Assembly (NCBI GenBank): GCA_002284855.1
Contig: CP015603.1
Span: 682,001 to 746,000, forward strand
Source: Actinobacteria bacterium IMCC25003
GTDB lineage: Bacteria > Actinomycetota > Actinomycetes > Nanopelagicales > Nanopelagicaceae
Direction: 5' to 3'
Length of the DNA: 64,000 nt
Of this stretch, positions 17,721 to 24,623 are shown in pieces (positions within the stretch are counted from its first letter, which is position 1; each line of letters starts with the position of its first letter). The notes below the pieces were generated by a model. It did not search any database and had not been told where the DNA came from. It worked only from the letters and a program-made list of their open reading frames with translations. The translations under genes were made by a program, and so were the position numbers.

Positions 17721-17950
17721 TTGGTTACTGGACACGTCAAAGTGCGAGTAATACCTGGCACTGCTTGAACCTTGGTCAGGATTGCGCGACCGAACTCTTC
17801 CATGGAAGGTGCTTCTGCGCGCATGATGACATCGTAAGGACCAGTGACGCCCTCAGCCAGCGAAACTCCAGCGATCGACTTAATTGCAGCCGCAACAGAT
17901 GAGGCCTTGCCGACTTCTGTTTGAATCAAGATGTAAGCCTGTACTGACAT
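17717..17950 (-). CDS. Stand-alone Lrp/AsnC ligand-binding (RAM) domain protein
   Basis: 77 residues corresponding only to the RAM effector domain of Lrp/AsnC regulators (VQAYILIQTEVGK, GVSLAEGVTGPYDVIM). No DNA-binding domain is present. Such short proteins bind amino acids or modulate full-length Lrp partners; the role here is unknown. ATG 17950 has the SD AAGGAA upstream; an in-frame start at 17968 is less likely. It is divergent from thiL, with a possible minus-strand -10 TAGCGT in the 64-nt gap. It overlaps the ddl end by 4 nt. Confidence 0.85.
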   Translation of the reverse strand: MSVQAYILIQTEVGKASSVAAAIKSIAGVSLAEGVTGPYDVIMRAEAPSMEEFGRAILTKVQAVPGITRTLTCPVTN

Positions 17951-18001
17951 GTGAGTTCCTTCTTTCAACCGTGTGCTTCGACCTAACGCTATCTCATGTC
18001 C

Positions 18002-18007
18002 TAGTCT
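18002..18007 (+). promoter_or_regulatory. -10 element of thiL (leaderless type)
   Basis: TAGTCT, 7 nt before ATG 18015. Confidence 0.55.
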
Positions 18008-18014
18008 TGTGGCT

Positions 18015-18941
18015 ATGGGTTTTCAGGAGCGCGATGTCATCTCTGTCTTGCAGAAGATATTTGCGACCTCTGATTCGCGGCTCACAGTTGGAATTGGCGA
18101 TGATGCTGCTGTCGTGTCCACGCAATCCCAATCCATCATTACCTCCGATATGGCTGTTGAAGATGTGCACTTCAAGCTCGAGTGGTCTTCACCTTTCGAC
18201 ATCGGGCGAAAGATTACTGCAGCAAATATCGCCGACATCCTCTCGATGGGCGGCAAGTGCGATTACCTCACGGCATCAGTTGCGCTCACAGGAAATGAAA
18301 CCCTGCAATGGATCGAGAATTTAGCGCGAGGCATCAAACACGAGGCAGACCTTGCCGGTTCACTCATTGTGGGTGGCGATATTGCGCGAGGACCCAAGAT
18401 TGTTATCTCCATGACGGCGGTCGGAAGTTCACCGACACCGATTCTGCGCTCAGGAGCCAAGGTTGGAGATGGTCTCTATCTCTCCTCACTCACCGGATGG
18501 TCAGCAGCAGGACTTGAACTACTCACTCGCGAGGTATCGATTAATAGCGAGACGGCGGAGAAAGCTCTCTCTGAATTTTCGGCACCCTCTTTGGATTATG
18601 AGATTAATTTTTCAGGCGCAACGGCGATGGCTGATGTCAGCGATTCAGTCCTAGTGCAGGCTGAACAGATCGCCGATGCATCAGGTGTACAGATAAATAT
18701 CGATCAGACGGAAATTTCACAGGCAGCAGAATTTGCCGAACTTGTGCAGCTCGCTGAAGAACTCAAGGTAGATATCTTTCAATGGATTCTTGCAGGGGGA
18801 GAAGACCACGCGCTGCTTGCTACGGGCTTAAATCTGCCCGGAATCCGAATTGGATCTGTTCTTTCAGGCTCAGGAATTTCTGGTGTAGACATGAAAAAAG
18901 CTCCAGTCTCCTGGAGCCATTTCAATCACGCTAAAAATTAA
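18015..18941 (+). CDS. thiL: Thiamine-monophosphate kinase
   Basis: 308 residues, PurM-like fold. It phosphorylates thiamine phosphate to thiamine diphosphate, the coenzyme used by Dxs encoded at 50 kb. Motifs are GIGDDAAVV near residue 29, the SDMAVEDVHF segment, NIADILSMG, VGGDIARG and the C-terminal AGGEDHALL. ATG 18015 is chosen over 17973 because the upstream extension is not conserved and a -10 hexamer lies between. Its last 48 bases also encode the terminator of the opposing rpmB gene. Confidence 0.93.
   Translation: MGFQERDVISVLQKIFATSDSRLTVGIGDDAAVVSTQSQSIITSDMAVEDVHFKLEWSSPFDIGRKITAANIADILSMGGKCDYLTASVALTGNETLQWIENLARGIKHEADLAGSLIVGGDIARGPKIVISMTAVGSSPTPILRSGAKVGDGLYLSSLTGWSAAGLELLTREVSINSETAEKALSEFSAPSLDYEINFSGATAMADVSDSVLVQAEQIADASGVQINIDQTEISQAAEFAELVQLAEELKVDIFQWILAGGEDHALLATGLNLPGIRIGSVLSGSGISGVDMKKAPVSWSHFNHAKN
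18894..18917 (-). terminator. rpmB terminator inside the thiL coding region
   Basis: On the minus strand a perfect 7-bp stem GCTCCAG/CTGGAGC with a GAGA (GNRA) loop is followed by six T. It lies 21-44 bases past the rpmB stop, entirely within the thiL 3' end. Confidence 0.85.
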
Positions 18942-19123
18942 CGAGTTACTTTGCCAGCCTTTAGGCATGAAGTACATACGTTCTGACGCTTTGATGCGCC
19001 TGCAACGATTGTCTTAACGCGCTGGATATTTGGATTCCAACGACGACGTGTCTTCACCTGTGAGTGTGAAACGTTATTGCCAAAGCTTGGGCCCTTGCCA
19101 CAGATGTCGCATGAAGATGCCAT
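18938..19123 (-). CDS. rpmB: 50S ribosomal protein L28
   Basis: 61 residues: MASSCDICGKGPSFGNNVS and RRRWNPNIQ are L28 signatures. Two CxxC pairs (C5/C8 and CTSC near residue 50) show the zinc-binding form. An AGAAGGAG-type SD precedes ATG 19123. It overlaps the thiL stop by 4 nt (TTAA). No Zur-like operator is evident to me in the leader. Confidence 0.96.
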   Translation of the reverse strand: MASSCDICGKGPSFGNNVSHSQVKTRRRWNPNIQRVKTIVAGASKRQNVCTSCLKAGKVTR

Positions 19124-19152
19124 GTCGGTACTCCTTCTAGATTACAAATTCC

Positions 19153-19186
19153 TTAGATCTAAAGAATTCTCGTTCCTACGAGGAAC
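19153..19186. other. Two palindromes in the rpmB/recG intergenic region
   Basis: TTAGATCTAA (19153-19162) and the hairpin GTTCCT-ACG-AGGAAC (19172-19186) lie upstream of rpmB on the minus strand. They may be an operator or an L28 mRNA control element; the rest of the 162-nt gap shows nothing I recognise. Confidence 0.35.
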
Positions 19187-19285
19187 AGGGCGTAAGGGTA
19201 GCAAGAGGGGGTGGGGTAGGGCGAATCCGCCGAAATCCCTGCATAAAGAAGGGCAATGAGGGCTGTGCAAGGAGAGAATAGGCAT

Positions 19286-21451
19286 ATGGCCACCCTCGAC
19301 TCGAAACTTGTTGGAGTTTTGGGCGATCGCACCACCAAAGTTCTGCGCGATTTATTTGGCTATGTCACGGTGGGGGATTTACTCCACCACTATCCACGCC
19401 GTTATTTGGTGCGCGGCGAGCTCTCCAATATCTCTGAACTCAACGAAGGTGATGAAGTCACAATCCTCGCGGAGGTCTACAGCGCGACAAGCCGCCGCTT
19501 GCATGCACGCAAAGGAAATATTCTTGAAGTAATCGTCACAGATGGATCCGCAAAACTCTCGCTCACCTTCTTCAATCAAGCCTGGCGCGAGAAAGATCTC
19601 AAAGTAGGTAAGCAAGGGCTCTTTGCTGGCAAGGTCGGAGTCTTCAACGGCAAGCGACAATTAGCCCATCCTGATTATGAGTTAATCCCTGACGGAAATG
19701 ATGTTGATGCAGCAGTCGAAGGATTTGCTGGTAAGTACCTTCCGATGTATCCGGCAAGTTCAAAGATGCCTTCGTGGAAGATTGCACAGTGTATTGAACT
19801 TGCAATTGGTGCACTTGATGATGTTCCTGACTTTTTGCCAGAGAGTATTCGCGAAAAGTATGGCTATCCCACATTGCATCAAGCGCTCGTTCAACTGCAT
19901 AACCCGGCAGATCTCGATAGCGCTGAGAAGGCACGCCAACGCCTTACCTTCGATGAGGCATTCATGTTGCAGCTTTTACTTCTCACTCGAAGAAGAGAAC
20001 TTAAGAATCTCGATGCAGTTGCGCGCCCGGCAATAACAGGTGGGCTCCTCGATGCATTTGATGCATCGCTTCCTTTTCAATTGACTGCAGGTCAACGATT
20101 TGTTGCCGAAGAAATTGCCCATGATTTAGCCCAACCACACCCCATGCATCGTTTGCTTCAAGGTGAAGTTGGTTCTGGAAAGACTGTTGTTGCACTTCGG
20201 GCAATGTTGTCGGTGATTGATAATGGGGGACAGGCTGCACTTCTTGCACCGACTGAGGTACTTGCAGCGCAACATCTTCGAACGATGCAGAAGTTACTTG
20301 GTCCACTTGCCCAAGGCGGGATGTTGGGAGGCTCTGATATTGCAACACAGGTCACTCTGATTACAGGATCACAGAACGCTGCGGCCCGAAAAGATGCACT
20401 AGCACTCGCTGCCTCAGGTGCTGCAGGAATCGTCATTGGTACACACGCACTACTCGGAGAGAGTGTGGCCTTCAAGGATTTAGGTCTCATCGTTGTCGAC
20501 GAACAACATCGCTTTGGTGTTGAACAACGGGATGCGCTTAAGAGCAAAGCTACAAATCCGCCACATCTATTGGTAATGACCGCAACGCCGATTCCACGAA
20601 CGGTGGCAATGACTGTATTCGGCGATCTCGATGTATCAACGCTGCGCGAACTCCCATTAGGTCGTCAGCCGATAACAACTCACGTTGTTCCCGTACTCGA
20701 AAAGCCTGGGTTCCTAGAACGTGCTTGGGAGAGAATTAAGGAAGAGGTTTCACAAGGCCATCAGGCCTATATCGTCGCTCCACGTATCGCTGCAGGAACA
20801 TCTGAAGATGGCGATATGGATTTCCTTATGGGCGAGAGCTCCGCGGAGATTGCCTCTGTTGAAGAGTTGGGCCCACTTCTATCGGGGGGAGCGCTGCAGG
20901 GCGTCAAAGTTGCTCCATTGCACGGTCGACAGAGCGCAGAGCTGAAAGATTCCACAATGCAGGCCTTTGCTAATAAAGAGATTGATGTCTTGATTTCAAC
21001 AACTGTCATCGAAGTCGGTGTAGACGTTCCCAATGCAACAGTGATGGTCATCATGGATGCTGATCGTTTCGGCGTCTCACAGTTGCACCAATTGCGTGGT
21101 CGAGTCGGTCGAGGGACTTCACCTGGATTATGTCTTCTCGTCACTAGCGCTGAACCAGAGAGCTCTGCCCGAGTGCGCCTTGATGCCGTTGCCGGAACTC
21201 TCGATGGTTTTGAACTCTCTCGCATCGACCTTGAACAACGACGTGAAGGTGATGTTTTGGGTGCGAGCCAATCTGGTTCTCGATCCCATCTTCGCCTGCT
21301 TCGCGTATTGCGCGATGAATCAATGATTGAAGAAGCTCGCATTGACGCCACTACAATTCTCGAATCTGATATTTCACAATACCCACTCTTGGCTGCGGAG
21401 CTTGCACAGATTCAAGCTGATGCTGCGGCCGAATATATAGATAAGGCATAA
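19286..21451 (+). CDS. recG: ATP-dependent DNA helicase RecG
   Basis: 721 residues. RecG remodels stalled replication forks and branched DNA. It has an N-terminal wedge/OB domain (about residues 1-230). The helicase core carries Walker A GEVGSGKT, the DEQH box (VVDEQHRFGVEQRD), TATPIPRT and QLRGRVGRG. ATG 19286 (MATLDSKLVG) is preferred to 19256 because an AAGGAG SD lies between them. It is followed after 2 nt by rsmD. Confidence 0.95.
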   Translation: MATLDSKLVGVLGDRTTKVLRDLFGYVTVGDLLHHYPRRYLVRGELSNISELNEGDEVTILAEVYSATSRRLHARKGNILEVIVTDGSAKLSLTFFNQAWREKDLKVGKQGLFAGKVGVFNGKRQLAHPDYELIPDGNDVDAAVEGFAGKYLPMYPASSKMPSWKIAQCIELAIGALDDVPDFLPESIREKYGYPTLHQALVQLHNPADLDSAEKARQRLTFDEAFMLQLLLLTRRRELKNLDAVARPAITGGLLDAFDASLPFQLTAGQRFVAEEIAHDLAQPHPMHRLLQGEVGSGKTVVALRAMLSVIDNGGQAALLAPTEVLAAQHLRTMQKLLGPLAQGGMLGGSDIATQVTLITGSQNAAARKDALALAASGAAGIVIGTHALLGESVAFKDLGLIVVDEQHRFGVEQRDALKSKATNPPHLLVMTATPIPRTVAMTVFGDLDVSTLRELPLGRQPITTHVVPVLEKPGFLERAWERIKEEVSQGHQAYIVAPRIAAGTSEDGDMDFLMGESSAEIASVEELGPLLSGGALQGVKVAPLHGRQSAELKDSTMQAFANKEIDVLISTTVIEVGVDVPNATVMVIMDADRFGVSQLHQLRGRVGRGTSPGLCLLVTSAEPESSARVRLDAVAGTLDGFELSRIDLEQRREGDVLGASQSGSRSHLRLLRVLRDESMIEEARIDATTILESDISQYPLLAAELAQIQADAAAEYIDKA

Positions 21452-21453
21452 CG

Positions 21454-22041
21454 ATGCGCATCATTGCTGGGCTTGCAAAGGGTCGCACCATTGACGCAGT
21501 TTCTTCGTCGACTCGCCCTACTTCAGATCGCGCGCGTGAAGCGCTCTTCTCAACTCTCGCTTCAGAGTTCGGTGAATTTGATGGGCTCAATGTTCTCGAT
21601 CTCTATGCTGGAACTGGCGCAATTGCTCTTGAAGCACTTTCACGAGGTGCCGCCCTTGTACATGCTGTCGAGAAAGATGATGCTGCAGCAAAGGCAATCA
21701 CCAGTAATCACGAGAATCTTAAGAGCGCACATTGCCCTGGAATCTTCCATCTTTACGCCATGAGCGTTCATCGATTCTTACAAGATAAAGCAGCGCAGCC
21801 ATATCACTTCATCTATATCGATCCACCCTATGAAGTTGATGATCTCGATGTAGTAGAAACACTTATTCAGCTACGTGATGGCGGATATCTACACCCGCAA
21901 GCTCTGATTGCAGTCGAACGAAATTCACGAGTGAAAGAGATTTCATGGCCCGATGGACTCGAAGCGCTGCGTGAAAAGAATTACGGTCAAGCCACAATCT
22001 TCTACGGTGTTCCCACGCTGGTTGATGGCGAGAATGGATAA
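21454..22041 (+). CDS. rsmD: 16S rRNA (guanine966-N2)-methyltransferase RsmD
   Basis: 195 residues, Rossmann methyltransferase. It begins MRIIAGLAKGR and carries RPTSDRAREALFSTL, the SAM site NVLDLYAGTGAIALEALSRGA and the catalytic IDPPYE motif typical of N2-guanine methyltransferases. It sits between recG and coaD, the common actinobacterial order, 2 nt after the recG stop. Confidence 0.94.
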   Translation: MRIIAGLAKGRTIDAVSSSTRPTSDRAREALFSTLASEFGEFDGLNVLDLYAGTGAIALEALSRGAALVHAVEKDDAAAKAITSNHENLKSAHCPGIFHLYAMSVHRFLQDKAAQPYHFIYIDPPYEVDDLDVVETLIQLRDGGYLHPQALIAVERNSRVKEISWPDGLEALREKNYGQATIFYGVPTLVDGENG

Positions 22042-22057
22042 CCGCTCCAATCATTGC

Positions 22058-22063
22058 TAGCGT
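22058..22063 (+). promoter_or_regulatory. -10 element of coaD (leaderless type)
   Basis: TAGCGT, 7 nt before ATG 22071. Confidence 0.55.
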
Positions 22064-22070
22064 TTGCACC

Positions 22071-22553
22071 ATGAAACGCGCTGTGTGCCCAGGATCCTTT
22101 GATCCCATCACCTATGGCCACCTCGACATCATCGAGCGCGCCAGCAGCCAATTTGACGAGGTAATCGTTGCAGTATTCGTCAATCGCAATAAATCAGGGC
22201 TCTTCTCTGTCGAAGAGCGCATCGCGATGATCACTGAAAATGTCAAGAAGTTCCCAAATGTTCGCGTCGATTCAGGAAGCGGGCTCCTCGTCGAGTACTG
22301 CAAGAAGAATGGCGTGCAAGCAATTGTGAAAGGTCTGCGCGCAGTTACCGATTTCGATTACGAACTCCAGATGGCGCAAGTACATATTCAGGCATCTGGC
22401 GTTGAAACGATGTTCATGGCTACATCGCCAACTCATTCATTCTTATCTTCATCTATTGTGAAAGAACTTGCTCACTACGGCGGCGATGTCTCATCAATGG
22501 TTCCAGCAAATGTCAACGCAGCACTGGCAGCACGAGCAGAGGTAGAGAAATGA
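22071..22553 (+). CDS. coaD: Phosphopantetheine adenylyltransferase
   Basis: 160 residues. It transfers AMP to 4'-phosphopantetheine in coenzyme A synthesis. The nucleotidyltransferase motif GSFDPITYGHLDII, the loop VKGLRAVTDFDYE and the ISSS-like LSSSIVKE segment are all present. The start follows a leaderless-type -10. A DivIVA-like gene begins 10 nt downstream. Confidence 0.96.
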   Translation: MKRAVCPGSFDPITYGHLDIIERASSQFDEVIVAVFVNRNKSGLFSVEERIAMITENVKKFPNVRVDSGSGLLVEYCKKNGVQAIVKGLRAVTDFDYELQMAQVHIQASGVETMFMATSPTHSFLSSSIVKELAHYGGDVSSMVPANVNAALAARAEVEK

Positions 22554-22563
22554 CACCAAGAAA

Positions 22564-23052
22564 ATGACGATGGACTCAATCGAAAAACTCAACACAGCAA
22601 TTGCAATCGTTGAAGAAGCTCGTGGAGTACCCCTCTCTGCTTCCTGCGTTGTCCATCGTGGCGAAATGCTCGAAATTCTTGAAGGTGCTCGTGATGTTCT
22701 GCCTGCAGATTTATCTGGCGCCGAAGACATCATCAAAAAACGTGATCAGATCATCGAAGAGGGTCGCGCTAGCGCTGAGTCAATGATTGCTACCGCCCGC
22801 GAAGATGTGGCTCGTATGGTCGAACAGACCTCTATCGTGCAAGCGGCCCGCGATGAAGCTCAACGTATTCTCGATGAGGCGCGCGATGTTGCTGAAGATG
22901 AGCGCCGTGAAGTTGAGGCATATATCGATGGACGTCTGGCTACTCTTGAAGTAATTCTCAATAAGACCATGGAAGCGGTAGCACGTGGCCGCGAACGCCT
23001 TGAGGGCGCTGACGATAAAGATATTCTTTCTCAGCTCAATTCAGATGACTAA
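22564..23052 (+). CDS. DivIVA-like coiled-coil protein
   Basis: 162 residues, acidic, largely helical with heptad-like repeats from about residue 45 to 140. It corresponds to the small coiled-coil gene often annotated as a cell-division initiation or DivIVA-domain protein between coaD and yceD-rpmF in actinobacteria; SepIVA of mycobacteria is of this type. Those proteins act at the septum and in polar envelope synthesis. I assign it by position and composition, without a diagnostic motif. ATG 22570 is an alternative start. It overlaps yceD by 8 nt. Confidence 0.75.
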   Translation: MTMDSIEKLNTAIAIVEEARGVPLSASCVVHRGEMLEILEGARDVLPADLSGAEDIIKKRDQIIEEGRASAESMIATAREDVARMVEQTSIVQAARDEAQRILDEARDVAEDERREVEAYIDGRLATLEVILNKTMEAVARGRERLEGADDKDILSQLNSDD

Positions 23053-23623
23053 GAGCAGCAACCCTTTCCTTCTCAATACTCATGAACTTCCTCGCCGTGC
23101 GGGGGAGTACAAGGAATACGAGCTCGATATTGAAGCGAACGCTCGTATTGGAGTCCCACTTATTGCAGTACCTGAAGGCGATGTCATAGAGGTTGATGTA
23201 CGCCTTGAATCTGTGACCGAAGGTGTATTACTCAGCGCAGATATTTATGCAGTTGCAATAGGCGAGTGCATCCGTTGTCTCGATACTGTCGAGCAAGTTG
23301 TCGAACGAAAGATTCAAGAGCTCTATCGCTACGAACCCACCAATGAAAAGGGTCGTAAGAAGCGCCGCGAAGAAGACGATATTGATCTCGATGTTGAGGA
23401 TGAACTCCAGATGGAGGGAGACCTCATGAACCTTGAGATCCCCATCATCGATGCCATCATCTTGGCCCTTCCCGTTAACCCGCTCTGTTCAGAAGAGTGC
23501 CTCGGCCTCTGCCCGGATTGCGGCGAGAAGTGGGCCAACCTGCCTGAGGACCATGCCCACGAGGTCATCGATGCCCGCTGGTCGGGGCTGGAAAAGCTCG
23601 ATTTTGGCAAATCCGATAAATAA
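23045..23623 (+). CDS. yceD: YceD/DUF177 family protein
   Basis: 192 residues. The family is linked with rpmF almost everywhere, and plant and bacterial members are implicated in 23S rRNA accumulation. Visible features are an N-terminal LNTHELPRRAGE, CIRCLD, and the C-terminal cysteine motif CSEECLGLCPDCG, likely a zinc site. A highly charged insert lies around residues 105-130. The start at 23045 overlaps the previous stop by 8 nt; an upstream in-frame start at 22985 is not supported by homology. Confidence 0.88.
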   Translation: MTKSSNPFLLNTHELPRRAGEYKEYELDIEANARIGVPLIAVPEGDVIEVDVRLESVTEGVLLSADIYAVAIGECIRCLDTVEQVVERKIQELYRYEPTNEKGRKKRREEDDIDLDVEDELQMEGDLMNLEIPIIDAIILALPVNPLCSEECLGLCPDCGEKWANLPEDHAHEVIDARWSGLEKLDFGKSDK

Positions 23624-23653
23624 GCGATACTTACCCCTATCGCAACACCAGCA

Positions 23654-23669
23654 ACAAATTTAAATTTGT
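23654..23669. promoter_or_regulatory. 16-bp perfect palindrome before rpmF
   Basis: ACAAATTTAAATTTGT, entirely AT-rich apart from one G/C pair, in the 70-nt yceD-rpmF gap. It resembles a dimeric repressor site more than a terminator. Confidence 0.4.
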
Positions 23670-23693
23670 AGCCCAAGATTAAGGACGATTACC

Positions 23694-23867
23694 GTGCCAG
23701 TACCAAAGCGAAAGATGTCTCGTTCGAAGACACGTTCACGTCGTAGCATGTGGAAGACAACTGCAGCGGCAATCTCAACCTGCCCACAGTGCCAGCAGCC
23801 AAAGCTCAACCACGTTGCATGCCCTACATGCGGTACCTACAACCGCCGTCAGGTTCTCGAGGTCTGA
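23694..23867 (+). CDS. rpmF: 50S ribosomal protein L32
   Basis: 57 residues from GTG 23694 with SD AAGGA 9 nt upstream. It begins [16 protein letters not shown], the L32 signature, and has two CxxC pairs (CPQC, CPTC), so it is the zinc-binding form. It is followed directly by rnc, whose first codons abut its TGA stop. Confidence 0.95.
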   Translation: MPVPKRKMSRSKTRSRRSMWKTTAAAISTCPQCQQPKLNHVACPTCGTYNRRQVLEV

Positions 23868-23868
23868 T

Positions 23869-24552
23869 CTGTTCTCAAAACTTCTTGAGCAATTAGGCGT
23901 AGAACTTTCACCTGAACTGCTCGAGTTAGCTTTTACCCATCGCTCTTTTGCGTATGAAACAGGTATAACAACCACGAATGAACGCCTTGAATTTCTCGGC
24001 GATTCTGTTCTGGGTCTCATCGTTACCGAGGAGCTTTACCTCAAATATCCCGATCTCGACGAGAGTCGCCTCTCTCCACTTCGCTCTGGCATCGTCAATA
24101 TGCGCGCGCTCGCCGATATAGCTCGCACTCTTGAGTTAGGTAAGTACATCCGCCTTGGAAAGGGCGAAGAAGTCACTAATGGACGTGATAAAAATTCACT
24201 TCTTGCCGATGCTCTTGAAGCTTTAATTGGAGCTATCTATCTCGATCGTGGTTTTGCAGAGTGCACCAAAGTCGTTCAGCGATTAATCGCCGATACCCTC
24301 GAAAGCGCAATGGCAAAGGGCGCCGGTCTTGATGGAAAGACTGCTCTCCAAGAACTCCTCGCCTCTCTTGGAAAAGGTTCTCCAGAATATGTAGTAACTG
24401 AAACTGGTCCTGATCACGACAAGAGTTTCACCGCCGTAGCAATGGTTTCTGGTGATGCAATCGCAGAGGGACTCGGAAAAAGTAAGAGAGAAGCAGAACA
24501 ATCCGCAGCCCGCACTGCATTTGAAATTCTTTCGCAGCAACAGCCTCAATAG
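23869..24552 (+). CDS. rnc: Ribonuclease III, apparent CTG start
   Basis: Double-strand-specific endoribonuclease for rRNA processing, 227 residues. It has the catalytic signature NERLEFLGDSVLGL, DALEALIGAIYLD and a C-terminal dsRNA-binding domain (GPDHDKSF, GKSKREAEQSAA). Homology starts at SKLLEQLGVELSPELL, yet the only ordinary in-frame start is TTG 23815, buried 53 nt inside rpmF with no SD. CTG 23869 lies 1 nt after the rpmF stop and has GAGG 6 nt upstream, so I take it as the start. mutM, often between rnc and smc, is absent. Confidence 0.93.
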   Translation: MFSKLLEQLGVELSPELLELAFTHRSFAYETGITTTNERLEFLGDSVLGLIVTEELYLKYPDLDESRLSPLRSGIVNMRALADIARTLELGKYIRLGKGEEVTNGRDKNSLLADALEALIGAIYLDRGFAECTKVVQRLIADTLESAMAKGAGLDGKTALQELLASLGKGSPEYVVTETGPDHDKSFTAVAMVSGDAIAEGLGKSKREAEQSAARTAFEILSQQQPQ

Positions 24553-24611
24553 ACAAACCCTCAAGTAGAACTTGAACCGAGTCGCTTTTATACCAATGAG
24601 GCGCGCAACGG

Positions 24612-24617
24612 TAGGTT
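24612..24617 (+). promoter_or_regulatory. -10 element of smc (leaderless type)
   Basis: TAGGTT, 6 nt before the GTG start at 24624. Confidence 0.55.
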
Positions 24618-24623
24618 TACCGC

